A stretch of 64,000 nt of DNA from Epichloe hybrida. Lineage: Eukaryota > Ascomycota > Sordariomycetes > Hypocreales > Clavicipitaceae. Under the pieces are notes generated by a model, which was not told the origin of the DNA, did not search any database, and saw nothing but the letters and a program-made list of their open reading frames with translations. The translations under genes were made by a program, and so were the position numbers. Below are positions 23,655 through 36,200 of this stretch, piece by piece (position 1 is the stretch's first letter; every line of letters begins with the position of its first letter). The DNA lies in the NCBI GenBank assembly GCA_019022495.1, contig JAFEKR010000048.1, forward strand, positions 248,001-312,000, read 5' to 3'.

Positions 23655-23963
23655 TGTAGTCGGTCGCGCAGCTTGCCAGCTCTTTATCGAAACTTTTTTC
23701 TTCGTATGATCAAACACATTTAGACATGATGAGAATCATAATCCGGGCACTGTAAATTGCATCTTAGAAGGATGTTGATGTCGAGAAAAGTGCATATTCC
23801 CATCCTATTCAGGTGTCTAATGTGCGTCCGCTTCTCTTCTTCTCTCGAATAGCAATTCACGGAATCCACTACATGGGGCCGAATTGGCCGCGACAGCGTA
23901 GCTCGCTCTTATAACCTCAATACAGAAAGACAAATAAGTAAATGCAGCAAAAAGGTATGGGGA
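23655..23963. other. Convergent 3' intergenic, rad4 and dcc1 remnant
   Basis: 309 bp of non-coding DNA. Nothing here encodes the missing C-terminal part of Dcc1 in any frame. Confidence 0.7.
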
Positions 23964-24442
23964 TCAACGCCCCTTGCCAAACATTTCGTGCCACCTTCCC
24001 CTACTTCCCGTATCCGCAAGCCTATCTGCCCGAACAGGATGCTCCGGCACCACCTCCAACTCCACAGTCTCCTGGATCGTGGAAACTATGGCGATTTGTT
24101 GCTCTGCAGAATCCGACGATTGACTTGGCGATAATAGGAAAAGAGCGTTGGAGGTATTCTTTTGACGCATGTTGTATGTCCTGTCTGGAGTTCGCAGGAC
24201 AGCGGAATTATCTGACGATTCCAGGGTAAGACTGTACCGAGCACGTAAGATGTGAGATGTTAGTGACTATGCGTGGCAACAAAGGAGTTTTTGTTGGCGC
24301 TGAGTTGAGAGGGGGGGGGGGCCAACACTGGTGCTGTTTCGGATTCAAGAAGGTTCACCAGGTCCGGGGGGAGTTCGAGTAGACGGTAGCCTGACTCGTC
24401 GGGCTTGTGGATGAGTTTGATGCCTTGATTTTGACTCGACAT
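23964..24442 (-). pseudogene. dcc1: 3'-truncated Dcc1 (Ctf18-RFC cohesion subunit) remnant
   Basis: Exons 24442-24327 and 24231-23964 on the minus strand give 127 residues. The proposed 95-bp intron has a GTTGGC donor, a CACTAAC branch and a TACAG acceptor. The product carries the Dcc1 N-terminal signature GYRLLELPPDLVNLLE, then APVLTLESSDNSAVLRTPDR and TYNMRQKNTSNALFLLSP, and a TVELEVVPE block. Fungal Dcc1 is usually about 330-400 residues, so roughly two thirds is missing, including the winged-helix C-terminus that binds Ctf18 and polymerase epsilon. The last 20 residues look like out-of-family read-through. It may be a true truncation, a partial duplicate or an assembly deletion. The weak donor leaves some doubt about the intron. 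Confidence 0.65.
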
Positions 24443-24815
24443 GTTTGTTGGGTGTGGGTTTGATTGTACTATGGTGTTTATGTTGTGTGCCTAACTTGGT
24501 GAGGCTGGTGTGAGTCGTGAGTGTGCAGAATGGCGAGGTCGAGAGGGTCAGGCACGGTACGTCATCGCAGATTGATTTGATATGTGTGTATTTCCGTGAG
24601 TTCTCAAGTGAAGATTGGACACGAGCTTATGTAAACCAATAAATAATAATAATACTTGGTCAGGCACGGATTATTACGGATTACGGGGACGGAGTTTTGG
24701 ATGCCCCACCAGGCCTCATCAACAGGGGTGGTGCTGGGTGGTGCTGCAGGTGCTGCAGGTGCGTGAGGGGCAGCAGTAGCATTGTTTATTACAGTGGGTT
24801 CCCGATTTGGCTTCT

Positions 24816-24853
<38 letters not shown>

Positions 24854-25351
24854 CTTCTAGACGCGTCTTGCCCGCGTCCCTGTGCTCGAGTCTCTCAACG
24901 CTCCTTCCCTAGTGTCAATGAACCCTGCCCGCTTGCGAGGGGCTTGCGAGCTGTGTCGTGATTCCTTTCTCAGATGCTACGTATGTTCTATGTTCTGCAT
25001 CGTGTACATACTCCCTCATCGCGAATTTAGCCAATTTCAATCCAGGCCTGTATCTTTGCCGATGTGAAGTCCTTGTAAGGAGTGCGCGAGAAAGCATTAT
25101 TACTTCGTACTTATCGGGTATCTGGTATCTGCCCGCCCACTCGTCCGTCCCACCACATCGCATTTGTTGTCTGAGCTTGTCTCTGCTCAGTCTCTGTCGA
25201 CACGGCCCGACCTGACACACCAGCCCGCATACGCTCTATTCGCTGCGAGCGAGCCTGCTATCGCCTCGAGGACTTCTTCCAACAGCCACTGCTTACTTTC
25301 TCTTTCACAATTTCGTGGAGAGGGCCATGAGCGCGGCCCATTGACGAGACC
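24443..25351. promoter_or_regulatory. Divergent intergenic, dcc1 remnant / RhoGEF, with T34 tract
   Basis: 909 bp hold the start regions of both genes. An unbroken run of 34 T lies at 24818-24851. CTGCAGGTGCTG-type short tandem copies lie at about 24735-24762. The 300 bp before the RhoGEF start are pyrimidine-rich, common in fungal 5' leaders. No gene is recognised. Confidence 0.55.
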
Positions 25352-28300
25352 ATGGTGCGTGTCACGGACGACCTGGCGCTCTCGCCCGACGCCCTTTCTC
25401 TCTACCACGCCTCTGATCCGCTGCTCGGCCACCTCCCCGTCCTGATCTTCCATGGCGCTTCGACGACGGCCAATTATACCCTCAATAGTTCTCGTATACA
25501 GATACACATCTTATCGCCTGCCGGCTTCCAGACCTTTCCGCGCATACCCATCTCTCCGAGCTCTCCCTTCTACTCTGTTGTCAACCATCTACCTCGAGAA
25601 ATCCAAGTCGACGAAGTATATCGTGGCCTGGCCTTTGGTCTGTTCAAATACTTTTCGGAACTTCCTGATGGGGTCAAAACCTACCTCAAGAATCTCTATC
25701 CGACGAGGGGAAAGCGGCCTGGCAGCGCAGCGGCACTCTTCGGGGAGCAGCATGCCGCTGACCTGGTCGCATCCATGGTCAAGAGTGAGAAATCCGCAGA
25801 GGTTATCGCTTCTTTGCAGGATGCGCTGCAGACTCAACATGTGAATAACGTGGATGTCGATCTTGTTCTGCCGCCGGGTGCCATCGTCCCACTTCAGCCG
25901 ACTGACTTGGAAGACGTACCCGACGACGACGAGGACAATCTTCTGGATCCGACCCTGAGACAGTATGGAGGATATACGCCTCTTATCAAACTGTTTGGCG
26001 AGCCTGTCTTCTTGCCGACAAGCAAGCTGCGTCGCGCACCATCGAAGCCCACTTCACTGAACAGGGCAAGGACATTTACCACAGATCAAAAATGTCAGTT
26101 GCGGATGAAGCTGGCAGAGTTAGTCGACACGGAAGAGAGATATGTGATGAAACTCGGAGAATTGGTTCACAAGGTCGCCAAGGATTTCCGAGAGAGCGCA
26201 CGGGCAAGGCCAGAGGGGAGCCTCAGCCCCTCTGAGGAGGAGTTGGAGCGACTGTTTCCTCGCTCCGCAGATCAGATATTGCAGCTCAACTCGGGATTTT
26301 TGGAGCAGCTTCTAAAGACTATGGATGAGTCAGAAGAAGAAGCGCTTAGAGATATGGAACACACGACGTCAAATTTGAGCAGTATGAGGGGCTCGGGTTC
26401 CTCTCGTCCCAAAGATCCCAGCGGAGCATTGAATATGGCTAGGTTGTTCCTCGAGTGGTTCCCCAAGTTCACGCAAAGCTACCAGGATTACATCAAGGCC
26501 AGCCAGCATTTTCCCACATTATTAAACTCCTTCCTGGACCAGCAATCCAGTTTCAGACAACGCGTAGTGCAATCCGGGGAGCAGACCGTGAGGTCAACGC
26601 TGATCGAGCCCGTGCAAAGACTGCCTCGGTATAGTCTTCTCATCGATCAGATCGTCAGCTCCCTGCCAATCACCCACCCAGCCCTGCAGCCGATGCTCAA
26701 AGCACGCGATATCATCACCAACATCTGTTCCATGGACGAACCTTTACCCGACCAGCCTCACGTTGCCAACAGACTTCGAATCATGGTCGAGTCTTGGCCA
26801 AAAGATCTAGCGCCTGAAGGGCGTCTGATAGGCGCTGCTGACTTCATTGAACTTGCACCCTCTCAGGGAGCTAGCGAGCTAGAGAACTCGGGAATCCTGC
26901 TTTTGTTCTCTGACTGCGTAATAATACTGAAGAAGATTAATTTTTCCATGACGGGTCGCGACATGCTTCGAGAAATTGACAAGCCTTCTGCGGCAGAGTT
27001 GCTCATCTCCATGACCAACGCCGCTGGTGGCCCGTCGTCATACGAGTTCGCATTTACTGGGTGGCATCGTCTTTGTGATGTGCGTTTTACTGAATCGGCG
27101 GACGGCGCATTGATCTGGATGACCTCAACGAAGGACATGCAAGATGTGCATTTGGGACAGCACAAGACAAGCAAGGCACCGACCATTCGTTGCTTCCTTT
27201 TGCAGGAGGCTTTTGAAGGGAAGGCTACCAAATGGTGCGAAGATATAGTGAGGGCAAGAATCGAGGCGCGATTCTCGGAAACGGAGAGAGAAACCCCCTC
27301 TTGGACGTTGCGCTCGGTGCGCTTGCAGGAAAACAACCTCGGGCTGCACGTGGCGGTATTCCAAGAAGGCGCACATGAACTCGTGGAAGGTCGAAGAGAA
27401 CCTGCACCCATCCGTGTTGTGGTGGATCACGAAAAAGGCACAAAGGGAGCGCCTCTCGGTCACTACGGGGTCGAAATAGTTGCGAATGTTTCTAGCAATG
27501 AGCTCAAACGGGTCTCCATGTTGACAGTCGGGTTGGATGGTAAACAGCTCCAGGATGATATCGATTTGGAAGACTTTGTACCCACCTTGTCTCGTCGCCG
27601 TAAGTACATTCTGCACAGTCTGAGTCGCGACGATTTGTGGTGGCAAGGCACTAACTTGGTCACTCTGCAGTCATACAGCTTCTCAGTACCCAGTTGAGCG
27701 TTAGCAATGCGCATCTAACAGCACCAATGGTATCATACTATACAAAAACTCTGCGGGGACTGAATTTTTCGGCAAACAGAGCCGAAAAGACGAGATCTTT
27801 TCTCGCAGCTTCCCCCGTAAAATTGCTGTCAAGTCTTTGGAACGGTGGCTCAAACAACACCTCCCCCGATGTCGTTGTGTCGGGCGTCCCAAACCAACGA
27901 CAGCCGTCGCTACACAGAGCCAATAGTTTTCATTCCATGTTTGGCTCCATCAGGGGCAAAGACAGCCGACCAAACACGGCAGACGGAAGACCAGAAAATC
28001 CCTTGCTCCGGCTGGAGCAAACATTTACGGGCTTCACAGAGGCTCTTCAATCTCGAAAAGGCGCCATCATTGGTCGTTCGCTTCTCAATCGATCACTCGT
28101 TGACGAATTGTCCGTGAACGAAATATACAACAGATTCATCGAAACTCCCTTTGAGTACGAAGTTTCTACCGACATAGGCACCGAGGTCATCTTCGCGGCG
28201 TTTGAAAAGTTCATGCACATTGCTTGGGCAGAGCAGATTGGCCCAGTCATGACAATGCAGGCCATGAGCACTCTGCTGGAGAGGGCGAACAAGAGGGTTC

Positions 28301-30000
28301 CAGGGGACTTTGCCGACTTTGTCAATTACCTGTTCAAGGAGATGGCGCCGCAAAATCGACGAGCGTTTGCTGCTGTTATCAAGCTCTTGGCCGATCTGTT
28401 GGACGGCTGTGGCAATGACAGTGATAGGGGAGCCTTGACCGTGGCCTTTGCCGAGCTTCTTGTTACCGAAGGCGATGCGCACAATTATATCAATCTCTTG
28501 GATAGACTCGTTGAGGATTGCGACAGAATATTTGATGACCAAAGCGCAAACCATAACTACCCCCATGCTGCCTACATTTCCGACTCGATTGCATCCAGCT
28601 TTCGCCAAGGCAAGGCTCACACAGGTTCCATCACATCGAATGCCTCCTCGCTACGGCGCAAGTTTGGGCTGGACGCGTTGCTTCGCCAGAATTCAAGGGA
28701 TGAACGGCCGTCCGTGTGGCGCACATTGAGCAAGCACCGAAATCCCGCTACGGGCGACACTTCGAGCTTATCACGCGGTACATTGGACAGAGCCCGGTCC
28801 ATAGATGACAACAGCCTTCCAAAAAGAATACATCGGCATGCCATGTCCCGAGACAGACCTGCCCTGGCGGGTGCCTTCAGCGAAACGCCGAGGCGGCCAC
28901 CTAGCTCACACCGAATGGATTTCCCGCTAGACACTATCGGAGAGCCATCAAGTGCCGACCGCATGCCATCAAAGAGCTTGAAGAATAAGAGGCGAAGCTC
29001 GCTGTCTGATCTCAAGACTTTGATGGCAACCGCCACATTAGACGACGTTGAGCCATTTCAGCCATTGCAAACAACCAAAGCCACATCAGGCAAAGTCAAC
29101 ACAACACCCGCCAGTCCAAAAGCAGCACTTCCTTCCAAGATACCAATTAGCCCTAATGTTGCGGAAGTTTTACGTAGCTCCAGGCAAAAAGACAACAAGG
29201 GAAAAGAAAATCTAGGTCTAGGCGGGCCATCAAGGGCATTATTCAGTCAAGCCACCTCTACTGCTAATACCACTAGTAGTCGTACTGCTGCTACCGCCAC
29301 CGCCACCGCCAGTAGTGGTTCCAAAGGCTCCGAGTCAACGAGTAAAATTGCAAGGCACTCAAAAGGTCTATCGATATCGGCCATTCCAACTCTAAAGCCA
29401 AGCGAACCTACGTCGGACGCCGAATTGTCGACCCACCCGGGCAGCCCAACTCGCTCCAATGCCCAACGTCTTCGTCTTCACTCGCCACAGAAGCTTAGAG
29501 AGCGGCTGCAATCGGAAAAACGAATTACTCGGGAAGTCGATTTGTCTCTCAAAACGGAGCTGTCCAAGATCGGGGAAGAGATGACTCGCGTGCATCAGGC
29601 TCGGTCTCCGAGCTCGCAGGTCGCAGAGATGACTGGCTTTGCCGCGTCCTTGAAGGAACTAGAGGGCAAGATCCAGCTCATGATGCAAGACTTGCATGAG
29701 AAACAGGTCATGACACAACGCGAACTGGACACCACGTTGAAGAATATGGAAACAAAAGCGCGAGCTATTGACCAGCTTCACAAAGAGGTGGTGGCGGAGA
29801 ATGAGTTGCTCTACGAAAAATATAATGGGGAACTCGGCAGGATTGTCAGGGCAGTAAAGGGGAAGGCCAGGGAGGACAAGGATGAGCTGGTGGGCAAGTT
29901 GAAAGAGCAATCCGAGGAGACGGCGCGCATGAAGAAAGAGAATGTTCGGCTGAAGAGGGAAGTCGTTGGCCTGAGAGCAATGCTAAGAGGCGCAGAGTAA
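25352..30000 (+). CDS. RhoGEF (DH-PH) protein with C-terminal RhoGAP-like domain and coiled coil
   Basis: Exons 25352-27599 and 27671-30000 are separated by a 71-bp intron (GTAAGT...CTAAC...GCAG) and encode 1525 residues. The Dbl-homology domain is at about 247-470 (LVDTEERYVMKLGELV, LIEPVQRLPRYSLLIDQIV). A PH-like region follows at about 475-625 (GILLLFSDCVIILKK). After a beta-rich linker, a RhoGAP-like fold lies at about 865-1030 (FADFVNYLFKEMAPQNRRAF, GALTVAFAELLV) but without an evident arginine-finger motif. A disordered Ser-rich stretch leads to a coiled coil at about 1360-1522. It likely exchanges GDP for GTP on a Rho/Cdc42-type GTPase at the cell cortex. The splice removes an in-frame stop and joins two frames exactly. 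Confidence 0.85.
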
Positions 30001-30254
30001 GTATTTTTGACCCTCAAGATGGGCGATCGGTGGCTTTGAATGGGCCGAGAGGTCTTCAAACTGAGAGTCGGTAATGTGTAAGAGAACATATTGTACAGCA
30101 GTTTGTATACTACTACTACATCTACGTCTACAAGGAAAGGAATATGGGAAAGTGGAGATGACGATGACTGAATTCAGGAATGGAGGGTTTAAAGCGGGTA
30201 ACCAAAAAAACGATATGATGAGCTATGAGCAATTTTTTTTTTTTTTTAATACGA

Positions 30255-31379
30255 TCAAGATTTCAAACTCGAACTGGTCACATCCGCGGCTCCTGAGCTT
30301 TGAAATGTGGACGAGAATGTAGGGGTCATAGAAGCCTTATCAGCAACAGTATCAAGGCTACCCTTACCCTGCTCGACCCAACACTCGAAGAAGAGGGGGC
30401 CAGCCTGAACGGATCGTATCGGAGTAGTTGATATCCCTCCGCGCGCTCGACCTAGCTCAGGTCTGTTTTCGGCAGGTGCTTGCAGACTGGGCTGTGATGG
30501 AATCCAAAGTTGTGGGTGCTGTGGTTCAAAGATCGTTGTCAGTGGATCCTCTCAAATGTGATGTTGCCGATGGAGCAGATGAGCATTTCTTGTTTGAAAC
30601 ACTGCGTTATACCTATTGCGAAGAGAGATTAAGGGAAAACGTGGACGGATTTTGACAAAGGCCCAGTCGAGTTGGATTGGGTTGGGGGTGCCAAGGGAGA
30701 GAGAGTTTTTCAAACTTTGCTTTGGGGGAACAAGACTTACACGGATAGGTGCCGCCACAGCCTGGTCGCGCAATTCGACGCCCAGAGTAAAAGTACATCC
30801 GTCTGGCAAAGGAGGTCGGCTTTGGCCTGCGTGGGAAAGCCTGCTCAGCGCTCCCCTCAGTGCCTCGTGGACATCTGTCGGATTGACGGTGTCTTGGCCC
30901 GGCGCCGCATCACGATTCACGTGGGCTGACGAGTCAAAGTCAACGCCAGGCTGCGGCGGCGGCGGCGGCGGCCAATCTTTGTCTGCTCCCCACGAGGCCG
31001 GAAAGGACTGCACGTCAAAGATCCATCGCTCTACTACGTCCAGACTACGGGGTGCGTGGACGACGAGGCAGATGTGGCGCGCGGCTCCCAGACGGATCTG
31101 CTGGGCGGTCGCCGCGACGGCATCCCGGATCCAGGCGCAGACCCCGGGGTGGCGGGACTGGAGGACAGGCAGGTTGTACGCACGGGCTGTGAGAAAAGTA
31201 GCGGCAGGGTAGAGTTTGCGGTGGTAAAGGATGGAATGCAGGGCGACTGTGAGGAAATTGGTGAATGACGAGAGCAGGAAGGCGGCTTGGGATGGAGCTA
31301 GGCTTGCCGCAGTGGCATTGGTGTTTGCAGCGTCGGCGTCGTCGGAACCAGAAGCTTCTCGGTCTCCCGCTAGAGACAT
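30255..31379 (-). CDS. rev7: Rev7/Mad2B HORMA protein, DNA polymerase zeta subunit
   Basis: Exon 31379-30741 joins 30548-30255 across a 192-bp intron (GTAAGT donor, AG acceptor before GATCC), giving 310 residues. The HORMA core starts at about residue 30: AAFLLSSFTNFLTVALHSIL, YHRKLYPAATF, NLPVLQSRHPGVCAWI, ERWIFDVQSFP. The second exon supplies the expected safety-belt end: LWIPSQPSLQ, then TPIRSVQAGPLFFECWVEQ. Rev7 binds Rev3 and Rev1 in translesion synthesis. A Pro-rich loop (residues about 145-160) is an insert relative to yeast. The alternative of no intron ends the protein before the conserved PIR..AGPLFFECWVE block, so the intron is preferred. It is convergent with the RhoGEF gene. Confidence 0.85.
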
Positions 31380-33268
31380 TCCTGGGATGGATGGGACGAT
31401 GGTTTTTCCTGCCTTTTGATGGGTTTGAGGTGAAGTGAAGTGAAGTTCCGTCCCAGGGGGGGGTTAGACAGCTGGGGTACATGAGCGTGAGATCACGTGA
31501 TGCGGTTCGAATAACAAGTTGCCATGGATCTGTACAGGCATGTAGCATATGTTTCCAGCTGCGTTTTGGATGCTGAAGTGCAGATCAGGTACGCAGAAAT
31601 CATCGGCGCCGGACCGGGACTAGCACTCGAGCTGACTATTTGCGCGCCAGCGATTATTAGTCGGGCGATCGAGATGTTCGATATTCTTCATGTGGGGTGA
31701 GACAAACACGCACGCGGCTTGCTGGCCGGGCGACGGATCACTGCTACCCTGGAGCTTTCTCGATTTGTCCTTGGCCAATGACAGGAGATGGATGACATGC
31801 ACAGGTCGGCATCGCAATTATGTGAACCAGAATCTTGGGAGTAAGCTCGGTACTTCTCTGAACGCAAATCTTCATTGTAGCAACGACCTATTTAATATGG
31901 ATTACAATGCACGTACGGATTTACGATCACTTGGTTCCCCCAGTAATGCCGGAAGAGTTGTGGGGCATATCCTGGGAGGTGCAGTTGCGGGGCGCTCCTT
32001 GACGCCACTATGTATTTTTCGTCGAATGGAACTATAGGATCTGGACTAGGGCCCTTGGCGACGGATTCGGAGAAGGGAAAAAAAAAAAAAAAAAAGGAAT
32101 GCGCACTTTGTTCTGTTCTTGGCTAGGAAAATCAACATGCCGCATGGTCGCAAACGGAACGATCGACCTTGGATTCGGGGTTAGTTCATGGTGAAATGTA
32201 AGGTATCGAGATTGTATCCAGGGAAAGATGTCAGTCAGTTTGTATCACCATCACCATCGTTCAAGCTTGCAATTACCATGTTGCTGCTCGGCGGCTGCTC
32301 AACTTCAGGATGCGGCAGCTGGCCAATGGCAGGATCTGAAACAGACGCGGACCCACCCAGCTGCGTCTGGTCCGTCCCAAGTCGAACTAAACCTCAACTT
32401 GGACATGGACTGCCAGCTCATTCATCAGTGCTGATTTGTCGTGTCGAACGAAATATGCAAATTAGGCCATTGCAGCTGGTATCGTTCCCTGAGACCTTCT
32501 CGGAGGGATGGGCTATTCCGATGTCATCGAGATGTCTCTCATTATTCTCCGAACGAGCTTTTGACAAAGCGAAGCTAGCAACTTGGCTCCGAAATTCTCT
32601 GCATCTGCCTTCAATCACTTAGCCAAGCGTTATGTGCGTTTTCGGACAATGTCGACCATGAAGTAGTCGAACCGCCCCTCCTAGCCTACACCAAGTCTCC
32701 TCTGGAGCTGTCCGGAAATATGATAGTGAGCTTTAGCATTTATTTAGCTTACTACCAGAGCAGCTTTCAGTTTGAAGGTTATGGAGACTATGGTGCTGAT
32801 CTTCCAGCAAACTAGGTTCAATCACGATAATGGACCTGAAGATCAGATCACGGTCGCTTGCGGCGCCGTCGACACTCATCTATTCTCTATCGGGTATTGT
32901 CTGGATTTGACACGGGCAATGGTTTGCCGGGGGTTTTTTTTCCACCAAAGCCATGCTGCACACACGTATATCACAAATTTTAATTTTTTTAGAGTTTCTC
33001 CTTCTCATAATCTTCAATACGACTAATTTTCCCGCACAAGTCTGTACACGTTCGTTAGCACCGGACTTGCACGTTGGATCGAAAGGAAGGCGGCGCGAGG
33101 CCCCCTTTGTTGGAAATCGGGTTCACGACGACCTTGTTCGATAAAACAACTCTTGTCGCCATCTAAGCCCCGACTCCGATTTCTTTCTCCAGTATCACCT
33201 TCTTTTCCTCCAATTTATTTTCTCGCTCGCAATTCGGGTTTCGAATTAGTTAGTATCAAGGCACGGAA
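31380..33268. promoter_or_regulatory. Long divergent intergenic, rev7 / mucin-like gene
   Basis: 1.9 kb hold no recognisable gene. An A17-type tract lies at about 32078-32095 and a GATCACGTGAT palindrome at about 31492-31502. The longest frames (about 144 codons, 32188-32622) have no coding character. Such long upstream regions are common for regulated cell-surface genes. Confidence 0.55.
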
Positions 33269-36200
33269 ATGGTTGGTGGATCTCGCGGCACTGCCCAACG
33301 GGCAGCTGCTTTGCTCACCCTGCTGTTCGCAACGCCTTCTGTTGCCGATCGTCGAGATGTCGTTACCAAACAGGTCACCATGACGACATACGTGGACCTC
33401 TCCGCCTGTCAGCAAGCCTGTACGCAGCAATCCACTCTGGCGGCAGCAGCTCCTACACCTTCGAATGGTGCATGGGGAGGCTCTTCGGGTCAAAGTGGGG
33501 GACAAGGCCAATCTGGACACCAGTCCGGAGGCAAGTATCCCGGTGAAGGCACGGGAGACGTTGGCGGCTCATCAGGAGGAAAAGGACAGTCTGGAGGCCA
33601 ATCTGGCGGCAGTGCCAATGGAGACGTTGGCGACTCATCAGGAGGAAAAGGACAGTCTGGAGGCCAATCTGGTGGCAGTGCCAATGGAGACGTTGGCGGC
33701 TCATCAGGAGGAAAAGGACAGTCTGGAGGCCAATCTGGCGGCAGTACCAATGGAGGTGACGGTGGCTCATCCAAAGGACAACCCGGTGGTCAACCTGGTA
33801 TTCAAGCCGGAGGCCAATCTGGTGGTCAATCCAGTGTCCAACCCGGTGGTCAACCCGGTGGTCAATCCGGTGTCCAAATCGGTGTCCAACCCGGTGGTCA
33901 ACCCGGAGGCCAACCCGGAGGTCAACCTGGTGGTCAAGCCGGAGGTCGACCTGGTGGTCAATCCGGTGTTCAATCCGGAGGTCAACCTGGTGGTCAACCT
34001 GGTGGTCAACCTGGTGGTCAATCTAGTGGTCAATCCGGAGGTCAACCTGGAGGCCAATCTGGTGGTCAACCTGGTGGTCAACCTGGTGGTCAACCCGGAG
34101 GACAACCTGGAGGACAAACCGGAGGACAACCTGGTGGTCAAGCCGGAGGTCAACCTGGTGATCAACCTGGTGGTCAAACCGGAGGACAACCTAGTAATCA
34201 AGCCGGAGGACAACCTGGTGGTCAACCTGGTGGTCAGCCCGGAGGCCAAGTCGGAGGACAAGACCAGAGCCTAGTCGTTGGACCTCCCCCTTCTCGAACG
34301 ATTACGCTGCCCTACGAGACACATCCGTGGCCATGGCAAGACCAAACGGCAAGTTCGTCAACACAACATGCAGACTGCAACACTTGCACTGGTACCATCT
34401 ACTACTACCAGCCCACCAACGTCCCCTACATCACGATCACGAAAACCGAAACGAAGGTCACGCCAGGAATAGAGACCGTCAAGCCCTCGTGCCGGGCTTG
34501 TCAGGGAACCATCGTCATTTATCAAATCGAGAGAACTACAATCTACTATGTCGCCCCGCAACCTACTGAAACTGGTTACGGGCCACCAGTTGCCACTGTG
34601 ATCTCTGGTCAACCACCAATTATTGCGCCAGGCGTGACGAGAATAGATAAGGAAAGCCCTCCAGCCGCCCTGACGAGTTCTGGCTCGGCACAGAGCAGTG
34701 TGCCGGCACAGCAGAGCATGCCTATTCCGCAAGACTCTCAATCAGGGCTGTCGAGCTCTGGCTCGGAACAGACCAGTGTGCCAGCACAGCAAAGCACGTC
34801 TCATCCGAAAGCCTCTCAGCCAGGGCCATCGAATCAAAGTCCGATAGTTACCCAAACTCCCCAACAATCTACTAGTTCTCAGGCAAGCCAAATGGTAGCA
34901 AGCGAGTCGAAGCCAGGCTCTGCGGAATCAAGTCCTGGCGAAGCAAGCTCCAGCAACACTTCTCCTGTTGCTACCATTCCCAGCGGAATTCAGAGCACAA
35001 CTCAGAGCACAGTTCCTGCAGGATCATCATCAGCAGCTGCTGCCTCCAGTCCGGCCACAACACGGTCTACAGAGTCAAGTATTGCCGCAACGAGTTCCAA
35101 GAATCCATCTCCTGAGAACAGCAGTTCTGGCGAGAACCCAGGCGCGAACTCTGTGAAACCTTCCTCAGAAGCAGCTTCCCCAAGCCCGGTTACAGCACAG
35201 TCTACGGAGTCAAGTGCTGCTGAAACAAGCCCCGGGAACACTCCTATTGTAATCAGCAGTCCTGGCGGGGCCCAAACTAATATTTCCGCTCAAAGCTCGA
35301 CTCTACCATCTTCCACAAGACCGGCTACAGCACAGCCAATGGTATCAAGTGCTGCTGAACCAAGCTCTGGGAACATTCCTATTGTAATCAGCAGTTCTAG
35401 CGAGCCCCAAGCTTCTGCTTCTATTCAAACCTCGTCAGAAGCATCTTCCTCGAGCCCGGATACATCACAATTTACGGAATCAAGTGCTACTGAACCAAGC
35501 TCTAGGAGCACTCAGATTGTGGTCACCGGTCCTGAAGGGAAACAGAGCGTCATTAGAACCTCATCAGGGGCAAGTTTTCCAAACCCGACTCCAGCAGAAA
35601 GTCGTTCGTCAAAATCAAATTCATCACCGACGAGCGAAACGGATTCCAGCAGCTCCGAGTTTGCTTCTTTCTCTTCGAAGCCAAGTAGCAGCTCGAAACA
35701 AAGCTCATTGAAGCCGGCTTCTTCACGGCCCAGCTCTTCTGATCCTTCTGGCACTAGAACACCACATCCTATGTCTTCTGAATCAAGTTCGGCTGGCCCA
35801 GCTTCTTCAAACTCGCGCAGCTTTCAATCCAACTCACCTGGTTTATCGAGTTCCCAGACTGGCAGTCCCACAGAGCCCAGCAGCTCCAAAATCAACATTT
35901 CCAAAGGGAGCTTATCAGCTCAGCCAAGCTCATCAGCGCAGCCAAGCCCATCAGCTCAGCCAAGCCCATCAGCTCAGCCAAGCTCGTCAGCGCAGTCAAG
36001 CTCATCAGCTCAGCCAAGATCGTCAGCGCAGCCAAGCTCATCAGCTCAGCCAAGATCGTCAGCGCAGCCAAGCTCATCAGCTCAGCCAAGATCGTCAGCG
36101 CAGCCAAGCTCGAAGCCTGCTAGCAGTCGAGCCAGCTCACCCTCCGCTACGAGCTCTACAAAAGCAAGCCCATCAGCGCCAGCAAGTAGCTATGAGCCCG

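Noticed and set aside
32188..32622. 144-codon plus frame in the rev7-mucin intergenic region
   Set aside because: No domain, no intron signals, and other frames equally open.
33465..34274. 269-codon alternative plus frame and 164-codon minus frame in the GGQP repeat
   Set aside because: The 12-bp repeat unit keeps several frames open at once. The signal-peptide frame explains the sequence.
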